A DNA stretch of 14,864 nt from Akkermansiaceae bacterium (GTDB taxonomy: Bacteria; Verrucomicrobiota; Verrucomicrobiia; Verrucomicrobiales; Akkermansiaceae). The DNA lies in contig WTJZ01000247.1 in NCBI GenBank assembly GCA_011524615.1, positions 1 through 14,864 of the forward strand, in the 5' to 3' direction. The position numbers and the translations under genes are program-made. The notes beneath the pieces are model-generated. The model did not search any database, was not told the DNA's origin, and saw only the letters and a list, made by a program, of their open reading frames with translations. Positions 7,242-13,742 of the stretch are shown piece after piece (position 1 is the first letter of the stretch; each line of letters starts with the position of its first letter).

Positions 7242-8072
7242 ATGTCTACTCCTCGATATATTGTGAATACTGATCTCGACGCTACCTTGTTGGATCATGA
7301 TACATATTCTTGGCAACCCGCGGCCGAAGCGATTGGGATGCTGAAGGAGAGGGGCATACCACTCATCCTGAACTCGTCTAAGACACTCGCAGAGATGCAG
7401 GAGCTGGCAGGAGAGTTAGGCCTGAATCACCCCTTAGTGTGTGAGAATGGGGCCTTTATTGCCTTTCCTCGTTCCGGAGAGTTCGAGGAGGAGTACATTC
7501 GCGAGCACTTTACTAATGTTGAGGTCGATGACGCTTATATTCTCTGTCACTTAGGGATTAGTCGCGATCAGTTCATCGGAGCGATGAATACGCTCCGCGA
7601 AGAGAATGAGGACTACCAGTTCCTAGGCTATGCTGATTGGTCTGTGGAGCAGGTGGCAGAACACACAGGACTCCCGATCGAGAAGGCAGAGCTCTCTAAA
7701 GCACGCAAGGGGACGGAGCCTATTCATTGGCACGGATCGGAGGAGGCCTTCGAGGAGTTCGAGCAAGAGCTAAGACTGCGCAAGCTGAAGTGTGTCGCAG
7801 GTGGCCGATTTATTCATATCTCAGGCCTCTCTGATAAGGCTCACGGGATGCAGGCACTCAGTGAGCTCTACGGGAAGCGTAGTGCTGAGATGGTCGTTAC
7901 CATCGCGCTCGGTGATAGCCCTAATGATCTTGGCATGCTTAGTGCCGCCGATATTGCCGTCGTCATACCTAATAAGGTTGCCCTCGAGCCGAGTGCTCAT
8001 GAGGTGATCAAGGCCACGCTACATGGTCCTGCTGGCTGGAATGCCTCTATCAAGAGTATTCTGGAAAGGTAG
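7242..8072 (+). CDS. HAD-superfamily (IIB) phosphatase, mannosyl-3-phosphoglycerate phosphatase family
   Basis: Cytoplasmic Mg-dependent phosphatase of 276 residues, close to the usual family length. HAD motif I is TDLDATLLD with nucleophile Asp11 and acid-base Asp13; the common glycine between Asp13 and Thr15 is alanine here. Motif II is NSSKT at 44-48 and motif IV GDSPNDLGML starts at 224 with Asp225 and Asp229 as probable metal ligands. The cap-domain signature KGTEPIHW followed by GGRFIHISG and DKAHGMQAL matches the mannosyl-3-phosphoglycerate phosphatase (MPGP/YedP) branch. Family members dephosphorylate mannosyl- or glucosyl-3-phosphoglycerate to make compatible solutes. The matching glycosyltransferase is not in the window, so the substrate is not established and another sugar phosphate is possible. 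It lies 32 bp after the PxpB-PxpC gene and converges with the PhnA gene, with only 24 bp between them and no clear terminator there. Confidence 0.85.
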   Translation: MSTPRYIVNTDLDATLLDHDTYSWQPAAEAIGMLKERGIPLILNSSKTLAEMQELAGELGLNHPLVCENGAFIAFPRSGEFEEEYIREHFTNVEVDDAYILCHLGISRDQFIGAMNTLREENEDYQFLGYADWSVEQVAEHTGLPIEKAELSKARKGTEPIHWHGSEEAFEEFEQELRLRKLKCVAGGRFIHISGLSDKAHGMQALSELYGKRSAEMVVTIALGDSPNDLGMLSAADIAVVIPNKVALEPSAHEVIKATLHGPAGWNASIKSILER

Positions 8073-8096
8073 GAGTGGTAGTACGTTTAAGAGGGA

Positions 8097-8429
8097 TTAG
8101 ACGTTCACCTTCTTGACGTACATAGACTTGAGCATGATGGAGAGGCCATTCATCTTGCAGCTGATGTCGTGGTCCCCCTCCACGAGGCGGATCGGCTTAG
8201 ATTTGTCGCCGCATTTGAGCATAGTGGAGGTACCCTTGAGCTTCTTATCCTTGATCATTTGGACGATATCACCGTCTTGCAGGATCGTGCCGTGAGCGTC
8301 CTTGACGATATGCGGAGTCTCCTCCTGTTCTGGTTCTTCTGCAGGCCATTCGTGTCCACAGGTGACACATTCGAGGATCCCGTTTTTTTCGGTGATTTCA
8401 TTCATGGTGCAGAGAGGGCAGACGGACAT
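8097..8429 (-). CDS. PhnA/YjdM-family zinc-ribbon protein
   Basis: A 110-residue protein that resembles E. coli YjdM (formerly PhnA, 111 residues) throughout. The N-terminal zinc ribbon has Cys4 and Cys7 (CPLC) and Cys21 and Cys24 (CVTCG). The C-terminal PhnA domain follows, with IVKDAHGTILQDGDIV, IKDKKLKGTSTMLKCG and IRLVEGDHDISCKMNG. The name is historical: the family is widespread, is not the phosphonoacetate hydrolase also called PhnA, and its function is not firmly known. I chose the ATG at 8429, because it gives the family N-terminus MSVCPLC. An in-frame TTG 12 codons upstream adds residues the family lacks. There is no Shine-Dalgarno. It is divergent from the YgfZ gene across 122 bp, which must hold both promoters, although I could not assign them convincingly. 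Confidence 0.9.
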   Translation of the reverse strand: MSVCPLCTMNEITEKNGILECVTCGHEWPAEEPEQEETPHIVKDAHGTILQDGDIVQMIKDKKLKGTSTMLKCGDKSKPIRLVEGDHDISCKMNGLSIMLKSMYVKKVNV

Positions 8430-8551
8430 GCTAATGGATATGTAAGGAGAGAGCGGCAGAGCCAAGGAAAAAATGAACGGGAGGAGAAAAGGGTGTTTCT
8501 ACTATTGAGCAGGAGGGGGACGGTGCGGTATGACGGTGAAAACAGATTGAT

Positions 8552-9274
8552 ATGAGTATATACCATTTACCAGGGCGCGCCTTTCTCCGCCTTAGCGGTC
8601 CTGACGCCGAGAGATACTTGAACGGGCAGATCACACAGAAGGTAGCAGATGCAGATCAGACACGCACACTCTGGACGGCGGTGACAAACGCTAAAGGAGG
8701 AATCGAGGGCGTGGGGTGTCTACGTCAGTTGACGACTGGTGATTACCTCATCGACTGCCCCGTGGAGATCGGGGATGAGATGGAGGCTCGGCTTGATCGC
8801 TACTTGATCGCTGATGACTGTGAGTGGAGCAGAGAGGATGAGCAGTGGCAGATCCTAGTCAGTGAGGAGGAGCTGACGGAGGGGCTGGTGACATCATCTA
8901 ACCGCTATCGTACTCCGCGCATGGAGTCTGTGGTAGAGGCCGGGACGACCACTTATGAGGAGCTCCCATTAGAGCTGGAGCAACAGTGGCGCGTGATGAA
9001 TGGGGTGCCAGCCTGGGGCACTGAGGTGCTGGCAGGGATGCTCCCTGCGGAGTGTGGCCTCTACCAGCTCGCGCTCTCCTTTGATAAGGGGTGCTATATT
9101 GGGCAAGAGATCATCTCTCGTATGGAGACTGCGGGTCGCACGCGGACGAAACTCTATCGAGTGCAGAGTGAGAGCGCTACAGAGGAGTGTTCTACCGTGG
9201 CGAAGATCGCGGGGCAGTTTTTTGGTCTTATGGTTGCAAAGCAGGCTCCAGAGGGTACTGTCATCACATATTAA
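8552..9274 (+). CDS. ygfZ: YgfZ/GcvT-domain folate-binding protein (Fe-S cluster maintenance)
   Basis: A 240-residue protein of the YgfZ family, related to the T-protein of glycine cleavage and to mitochondrial IBA57. The diagnostic signature KGCYIGQE begins at Lys179, with the conserved cysteine at 181, and is followed by ISRMETAGRTRTKLYRV. The N-terminus (FLRLSGPDAERYLNGQITQKV) and LIDCPVEIGDEMEARLDRYLIADD fit the folate-binding fold. In E. coli, YgfZ binds tetrahydrofolate and supports the assembly or repair of certain Fe-S enzymes, including MiaB. At 240 residues it is shorter than E. coli YgfZ (about 326), lacking much of the C-terminal part; the reading frame shows no sign of disruption, so this looks like a naturally compact version. 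The ATG is the only sensible start, since an in-frame stop lies five codons upstream at 8537. The ribBA gene follows after 71 bp. Confidence 0.88.
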   Translation: MSIYHLPGRAFLRLSGPDAERYLNGQITQKVADADQTRTLWTAVTNAKGGIEGVGCLRQLTTGDYLIDCPVEIGDEMEARLDRYLIADDCEWSREDEQWQILVSEEELTEGLVTSSNRYRTPRMESVVEAGTTTYEELPLELEQQWRVMNGVPAWGTEVLAGMLPAECGLYQLALSFDKGCYIGQEIISRMETAGRTRTKLYRVQSESATEECSTVAKIAGQFFGLMVAKQAPEGTVITY

Positions 9275-9345
9275 CCCACCTGCAGGTAGGCTACTCATTG
9301 AGAATAGAATTGAACTATGAGGGTCTACATGCAACATTGTAGCAA

Positions 9346-10548
9346 ATGAGCGCATTAGAGTTTAGCCCGATTGACGAGATCCTAGAGGAGCTTAAGTCAA
9401 ACAGATTAGTGATCGTCGCGGATGATCCAGACCGTGAAAACGAAGCAGACCTCGTAGGGGTAGCGGAGACGATTACCCCGGAGCAGATAGCATTTATGGC
9501 CTCCTATGGGCGTGGTCTGATCTGTGCTCCGATCACGCACGAGAGAGCTAACGATCTCCGTCTCGGTGCGATGACTGAGCGTAACCAGGAGTCTCTCAAG
9601 ACCGACTTCACCGTCTCAGTAGATGCGGCTCATGACATCACCACAGGGATCTCAGCCGCAGATCGAGCGAAGACGATTCAGATTTTGGCCGATAGCTCTA
9701 AGTCACATACAGATCTCGTTCAACCAGGCCACATCTTTCCGTTACGTGCGGTCAAAGGGGGAGTGCTCAAGCGTGCGGGACATACTGAGGCGTCTGTTGA
9801 TCTAGCGCGTATGGCCGGCTTTGCTCCTGCAGGTGTGATCTGCGAGATCATGAATGAAGACGGGACGATGGCTCGCATCGGTGATCTCGGTGATTACCAA
9901 AAGGAGTTCGGTCTGAAGGCGTGTACGGTGGCGCAACTGATCAAGTACCGTCAGCGTCACGAGAAGCACGTTCACGCGGAGAAGCCGATTCAGATGCCTA
10001 CCAATTGGGGCGACTTCATGTGCCACCTCTATAATGTCGATACGGATGACTCTCACCACGTGGCCTTGGTCAAGGGAGAGATCGATCCTGAGAAGCCGAC
10101 GCTCCTCCGAGTGCACTCCGAGTGTCTGACGGGAGACGTCTTTACCTCACAACGATGTGACTGTGGCCCTCAGCTCCATACCGCTATGGAACGCATCGCA
10201 GAAGAAGGGGGAGTACTCCTCTATCTCCGTCAAGAAGGACGAGGAATCGGTCTGCCAGCTAAGATCCAAGCTTACAAGCTACAGGAAGAAGGCTACGATA
10301 CCGTCGAGGCGAACGAGAAGCTCGGCTACGGTGCCGATCAACGTGACTACGGTACCGGCGCCCAGATCCTCCACGATCTCGGTATCCGTAAGATCAAGCT
10401 GATGACGAACAATCCACGTAAGATGGTAGGGCTCGACGGCTACGGACTAGAGATCGTAGAACAGGTCCCAATCCGTATCGATTCAAATCCGAACAATGAG
10501 AAGTATCTTCATACGAAGAAGCATAAGCTCGGGCACCTCTTTGAGTAA
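9346..10548 (+). CDS. ribBA: Bifunctional 3,4-dihydroxy-2-butanone 4-phosphate synthase / GTP cyclohydrolase II
   Basis: Supplies both precursors of riboflavin. The N-terminal RibB domain (about 1-205) converts ribulose 5-phosphate to dihydroxybutanone phosphate; it shows DDPDRENEADL from residue 26 (the common form has E-G-D, here E-A-D), TDFTVSVDA and RAGHTEASVDLA. The C-terminal RibA domain (about 206-400) opens GTP. Its zinc site is complete, with Cys260, Cys271 and Cys273 in HSECLTGDVF and SQRCDCG, followed by LRQEGRGIGL, RDYGTGAQIL and TNNPRKM. Both halves therefore look active. Length 400 is normal for RibBA. The 71-bp leader is too short for an FMN riboswitch and I see none. A small hairpin (9325-9342) ends 3 bases before the ATG and there is no good Shine-Dalgarno. 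No other rib gene is adjacent. Transcription ends at the terminator at 10573-10609. Confidence 0.97.
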   Translation: MSALEFSPIDEILEELKSNRLVIVADDPDRENEADLVGVAETITPEQIAFMASYGRGLICAPITHERANDLRLGAMTERNQESLKTDFTVSVDAAHDITTGISAADRAKTIQILADSSKSHTDLVQPGHIFPLRAVKGGVLKRAGHTEASVDLARMAGFAPAGVICEIMNEDGTMARIGDLGDYQKEFGLKACTVAQLIKYRQRHEKHVHAEKPIQMPTNWGDFMCHLYNVDTDDSHHVALVKGEIDPEKPTLLRVHSECLTGDVFTSQRCDCGPQLHTAMERIAEEGGVLLYLRQEGRGIGLPAKIQAYKLQEEGYDTVEANEKLGYGADQRDYGTGAQILHDLGIRKIKLMTNNPRKMVGLDGYGLEIVEQVPIRIDSNPNNEKYLHTKKHKLGHLFE

Positions 10549-10572
10549 TACTGAGTACAGCTCAAAGATAAT

Positions 10573-10609
10573 AAAAAGACCTCAAGCGTTTGCTTGAGGT
10601 CTTTTTTTT
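10573..10609 (+). terminator. Strong Rho-independent terminator after ribBA, probably bidirectional
   Basis: Perfect 15-bp stem AAAAAGACCTCAAGC (10573-10587) and GCTTGAGGTCTTTTT (10592-10606) around a GTTT loop, with a run of eight T at 10602-10609. On the opposite strand the same hairpin ends in five T, so it can also stop the convergent TM2 gene, whose stop codon is 48 bp away. Confidence 0.95.
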
Positions 10610-10656
10610 AATTGAGTCTCCCTTCTGGCTTATGAGGAGAGAGTAGCTCAAAAGAA

Positions 10657-10881
10657 TTAGCTGTTCTTGATGAGTTTACCTTCGCCGTCCTTGAAGTTGC
10701 CTACAGCGATCAGAATGATGTCGATGAGTGTCCAGATACCTAAGCCTCCGCATGTGAGGAGTTGGGCTATTCCTGAACCAATACGTCCGACGTAGAAGCG
10801 GTGTACACCTAAGCCACCGAGAAGGATGCTAAGAACGAGAGTAGGGACGAATCCTTTTTCACTGATTTGTGTTGTTTCCAT
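10657..10881 (-). CDS. Small TM2-domain membrane protein
   Basis: A 74-residue protein, almost entirely one TM2 domain. A short polar N-terminus is followed by a first membrane segment at about 11-25 (FVPTLVLSILLGGLG), the signature turn HRFYVGR at 27-33, a second segment at about 38-60 (IAQLLTCGGLGIWTLIDIIL), and a charged tail NFKDGEGKLIKNS. TM2 proteins are small two-helix inner-membrane proteins found alone or fused to other domains; their molecular function is not established. The ATG at 10881 is directly preceded by AT-rich DNA without a Shine-Dalgarno. The gene sits alone between two terminators, with about 170 bp of upstream DNA containing a near-consensus Fur box (11052-11072) and a TTGACT hexamer on the same strand (11034-11039), though no convincing -10 box. 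Iron-dependent control is therefore possible but only inferred. Confidence 0.9.
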   Translation of the reverse strand: METTQISEKGFVPTLVLSILLGGLGVHRFYVGRIGSGIAQLLTCGGLGIWTLIDIILIAVGNFKDGEGKLIKNS

Positions 10882-11051
10882 ATGATAATTTGGGGTTTGG
10901 CTAGAGTACCTTGTTTGGCCTCGTTGCCGTGTTTGTGCTCTCCTGAGAGGAGATAGATTGTAATGATTGAGGGTGGAGTCTAGAGGGACGCCAGCGCTCT
11001 GATTCTTTGTAAATCAATTTATTTAGGCAATATAGTCAAGTTGTATCAGGA

Positions 11052-11072
11052 TGATAATGGTAATTATTATCA
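11052..11072. promoter_or_regulatory. Predicted Fur box (ferric uptake regulator operator)
   Basis: The 19-bp core GATAATGGTAATTATTATC (11053-11071) matches the classical Fur consensus GATAATGATAATCATTATC at 17 of 19 positions. Extending by one base on each side gives perfect outer heptamers TGATAAT and ATTATCA, as in the overlapping 7-1-7 arrangement. It lies in the gap downstream of the cobA-hemD terminator and about 170 bp upstream of the TM2 gene. A TTGACT -35-like hexamer follows 12 bp further on the minus strand. Which transcript it controls is not settled. Confidence 0.65.
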
Positions 11073-11107
11073 AACTTTGTAATAGCAGGAGGCTGATCCG
11101 TGGATAG

Positions 11108-11140
11108 AAAAAGACCTCAGCCTGCAAGAGTGACTGAGGT
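11108..11140 (-). terminator. Terminator-like hairpin after cobA-hemD
   Basis: Read on the minus strand, ACCTCAG pairs with CTGAGGT (plus positions 11134-11140 and 11114-11120) around a 13-base loop, followed by CTTTTTC. The stem is 7 bp and the loop is large, so this is weaker than the ribBA terminator, but its position 25 bp beyond the cobA-hemD stop is right. Its 3' arm and T-run (TGAGGTCTTTTT) repeat the sequence of the ribBA terminator. Confidence 0.65.
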
Positions 11141-11164
11141 TTGATCAATGAAGGGGGGAACGAC

Positions 11165-12673
11165 TTATTCTCCGAAGCTTTTCTCAATCGCGCTGACGAA
11201 GTTCGGGATCGTGCTCTCGGTGATTTCGAGGTGAGGAGGGTGTCCTTGCTTCTCGAGCTCTTGTGAGGTGATCGGTCCGATACTGGCGATCTGACAGTCT
11301 GCAGGGACATCAGGATTCATTGCGAAGAAGTTCTCTGCTGTAGAGGCACTAGTGAAGGTGATCATATCTGCACCTTCCTTCTGGAAGCGAGCAAAGTTAC
11401 CGGTTGGATCTTCTGTCTCTGGGATGCTCTGATAGGCGACGCAGATGTCGACGATAGCACCTTGCTTAGAGAGCCCTTCGGAGAGGACTTCTCGAGATTC
11501 CTTCGCCTTCACCCAGAGGATGGTTTGGTTTTCGATCTGCTCGTGGGAGAACGCTTCGACGAGACCCTCTGCGACGTACTTCTTAGGGAGGAGATCGGTG
11601 CCGAGGCGATACTCTGCGATCGCATCACGGGTACCTGGCCCGATTGCTGCGATCTTGACCCCACCGATAGAGCGGGCATCGGTGTATTGGTCGAAGAATT
11701 CTTTAAAGAAGCGGTGAACCCCATTAGGGCTCGTGAAGATGAGCCAGTCGTACTTATGGACATCCTTAGCAAACTCGCGGAACTGGTCCATATCATCAGG
11801 CTCTGCGATCTTGATCGTAGGGATCTCGAGCACATCAGCACCGAGGGCGCCGAGGCGCTTGCTCATTTCTCCTGCTTGGTGACGGGTACGAGTCGTGACG
11901 ATACGCTTACCAAGGAGAGGACGAGATTCCTCGAACCAGTTAATCTTTTCGCGCTCCTTCACGACATCACCAACGACTGCGACTGCTGGGGACTTGAATC
12001 CGGTATCGATGACGAGTTGGCCAATGTTAGAGAGGGTGCCTGTGATGGTCTTTTGGCGTCCTGTGGTCGCCCATCTAGTGAGTGAGATAGGGGTCTCTGG
12101 ATCAGCGCCTTCTTTGATGAGCGTCGTGCTGATCTCAGTCATGCGTTTGACCCCCATGAGGAAGACCTTGGTGCCCGGAGTCTTTGCTAGTTGAGCGTAG
12201 TCGAGACTAGTTTCGCCCTTGGTCGGGTCCTCATGCCCAGTGAAAAGGGTGAGCATAGAGCAGTGATCGCGGTGTGTGACAGGAACACCTGCGTAGCATG
12301 GACCCGCGATGGCGGAGGAGATTCCGGGAACGATTTCGTACGGTACTCCGGCTTCAGCGAGTTCGGCAGCTTCTTCACCACCACGGCCAAAGATCATTGG
12401 GTCGCCGCCCTTGAGACGTACGACGGTCTTACCTTCTAGCGCGAGTCGGACGATGAGTTCATTCGTCTCCTCTTGCTTGAGGATGTGGTTGTCTGCGCGC
12501 TTACCAGCATTGATCTTCTGACAGTGTGCAGGAACCCATGAGAGTAGCTCAGGGTTGGCAAGAGCGTCATAGACGAGAACGTCTGCTTTTTCTAGACAGG
12601 CCTTGGCCTTGAGAGTGACGAGACCGATATCGCCAGGTCCGGCGCCAACGAGATAACAGATTCCTTTGTTCAT
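11165..12673 (-). CDS. Fused uroporphyrinogen-III C-methyltransferase / uroporphyrinogen-III synthase
   Basis: A 502-residue fusion at the tetrapyrrole branch point. The N-terminal CobA/SUMT domain (about 1-245) methylates uroporphyrinogen III at C2 and C7 with S-adenosylmethionine to give precorrin-2. It has VGAGPGDIGLVTLKA from residue 9, VRLKGGDPMIFGRGGEE ending at 101, PGISSAIAGP and THRDHCSMLTLFTGH. The C-terminal HemD domain (about 254-502) cyclises hydroxymethylbilane to uroporphyrinogen III. HemD is poorly conserved, but GKRIVTTRTRHQAGEMS, YDWLIFTSPNGV, IAAIGPGT and ITFTSASTAENF are characteristic. There is no dehydrogenase/ferrochelatase (CysG-type) domain, so precorrin-2 oxidation must be encoded elsewhere. 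CobA-HemD fusions are known in several bacterial phyla. The gene follows hemC on the same strand after 53 bp without an obvious terminator, so one transcript is likely. The ATG is preceded by a pyrimidine-rich stretch, not a Shine-Dalgarno. Confidence 0.95.
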   Translation of the reverse strand: MNKGICYLVGAGPGDIGLVTLKAKACLEKADVLVYDALANPELLSWVPAHCQKINAGKRADNHILKQEETNELIVRLALEGKTVVRLKGGDPMIFGRGGEEAAELAEAGVPYEIVPGISSAIAGPCYAGVPVTHRDHCSMLTLFTGHEDPTKGETSLDYAQLAKTPGTKVFLMGVKRMTEISTTLIKEGADPETPISLTRWATTGRQKTITGTLSNIGQLVIDTGFKSPAVAVVGDVVKEREKINWFEESRPLLGKRIVTTRTRHQAGEMSKRLGALGADVLEIPTIKIAEPDDMDQFREFAKDVHKYDWLIFTSPNGVHRFFKEFFDQYTDARSIGGVKIAAIGPGTRDAIAEYRLGTDLLPKKYVAEGLVEAFSHEQIENQTILWVKAKESREVLSEGLSKQGAIVDICVAYQSIPETEDPTGNFARFQKEGADMITFTSASTAENFFAMNPDVPADCQIASIGPITSQELEKQGHPPHLEITESTIPNFVSAIEKSFGE

Positions 12674-12726
12674 GGGAGAGGGGTATTGTGAGGGTTAACG
12701 TTTGAGAAAAGTGTAGTGTGGGGATA

Positions 12727-13659
12727 CTAGCCGAGTTGAGAGACGAGCTCTTTTGCTAGGCTGACAGGGTCTGCAGCTGATGCAGTGGCGGTGAATGGGG
12801 TCGGGATACCCTCTTTCCAGTAGCGTGCTTCTGCACTGAGAGTGCTTTCCTCTGTGCTAGCCATGACGGCTACCGGAGTGTCACAGGTGGCACCGAGTTC
12901 ATGCATGAAGGCGCGCTCCACTTCACACTCCTTAGCTGTCTGTGTGCAGTTCAGAGGGGTGAGGAGAGGTTGGATGGCATCGAGGTTCTTACTGAGGCAC
13001 TCGATCGCGATGACGCCTTGGCCTCCTGGAGGGAGGAATTCCTCGGTGGAGAGCTTGTGCAGGTAGAGGGGAGAGCCCGCCTCTAGAGTGAGGATGTTAC
13101 CGACTGGGTACTCGAGGCGTTCGAGACCTGCAGCGGCGAGCATAGTGGCATCGATCTCAGGGTTCTCAGCAGTCTTCTTCAGTCGTGTCGGGACATTGCC
13201 GCGGAACTCGATGATATTGAGGTCAGGGCGGAGCGTCTTGAGTTGGCATTGGCGACGTACTCCACCACTCGCTACGGTTGCACCCTGTGGGAGTCCAGCG
13301 ATCCCATCTGGATGCTTGGAGACGAGTACGTCCTCGCGCGCGGCACGAGGGAGAAAGGTAGGAAGGGCAAAACCGTCGTTCATCACACTCGGCATGTCCT
13401 TGAGGCTATGTACGGCGATGTCGACGCGTTCTTCGGCGAGGGCCTCTTCTAGTTCCTTGATGAAGATTCCTCGTTGGACTTGGGCGACCTCTGATACTTT
13501 TGCAAGAGCGGTCTTACGGTCCTTATCGCCGATGGTTTCGACGATTTCGATTTTGGTTTCGAGTTCTGGGTGGGCCTCGGAGAGGAGGCGCTGTACCAAA
13601 TGTGCTTGGTAGAGAGCGAGGGCGCTTCCTCTAGTTCCGATCACTAACGTCTTCTGCAT
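12727..13659 (-). CDS. hemC: Porphobilinogen deaminase (hydroxymethylbilane synthase)
   Basis: Cytoplasmic enzyme that joins four porphobilinogens into hydroxymethylbilane, the substrate of the HemD domain encoded next. The product has 310 residues, the normal length. It shows IGTRGSALALYQAHLV at 7-22, IFIKELEEAL and VHSLKDMP with the catalytic aspartate at 88. Next come VRRQCQL, EFRGNVPTRL, LAAAGLERL and LPPGGQGVIAIE. The cysteine that attaches the dipyrromethane cofactor is Cys259 in ELGATCDTPVAV. The stretch before the paired arginines reads VASGGVRR, where E. coli has GTSSLRR, so a serine known to line the cofactor pocket is glycine here. The arginines are kept. AGGG lies just before the ATG, one of the few plausible ribosome-binding sequences in the window. 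It is 83 bp downstream of the M20 gene and upstream of cobA-hemD; a promoter in the 83-bp gap is possible but not obvious. Confidence 0.96.
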   Translation of the reverse strand: MQKTLVIGTRGSALALYQAHLVQRLLSEAHPELETKIEIVETIGDKDRKTALAKVSEVAQVQRGIFIKELEEALAEERVDIAVHSLKDMPSVMNDGFALPTFLPRAAREDVLVSKHPDGIAGLPQGATVASGGVRRQCQLKTLRPDLNIIEFRGNVPTRLKKTAENPEIDATMLAAAGLERLEYPVGNILTLEAGSPLYLHKLSTEEFLPPGGQGVIAIECLSKNLDAIQPLLTPLNCTQTAKECEVERAFMHELGATCDTPVAVMASTEESTLSAEARYWKEGIPTPFTATASAADPVSLAKELVSQLG

Positions 13660-13742
13660 ATCCCTACATGAAACAGATTCTGTGCCAGCGCAACCACTAA
13701 GCGTGAATGGGCATGAATTCTCCCTCTTTTAAGACTGCTTTT

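Noticed and set aside
8433..8465. Upstream TTG start giving a 122-residue PhnA protein
   Set aside because: The extra 12 residues are absent from the family, whereas the ATG at 8429 gives the expected zinc-ribbon N-terminus.
9280..9289. Palindrome ACCTGCAGGT between ygfZ and ribBA
   Set aside because: Ten bases with no extension of the symmetry and no partner site; not enough to call an operator.
9275..9345. Possible FMN riboswitch before ribBA
   Set aside because: The gap is only 71 bp, too short for an RFN element, and none of the conserved RFN blocks is seen; there is only a small bulged hairpin at 9325-9342.
11088..11143. Small plus-strand frame beginning GTG after an AGGAGG-like sequence at about 11087
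   Set aside because: Only about 14 codons, ends in the cobA-hemD terminator hairpin and has no recognisable product.
11462..12085. 207-codon plus-strand open frame
   Set aside because: Antisense to cobA-hemD, whose domain motifs are clear on the other strand; the frame has no family resemblance.
13088..13612. 174-codon plus-strand open frame, Ser/Arg-rich
   Set aside because: Antisense to hemC, which has all catalytic motifs; composition is that of a shadow frame.
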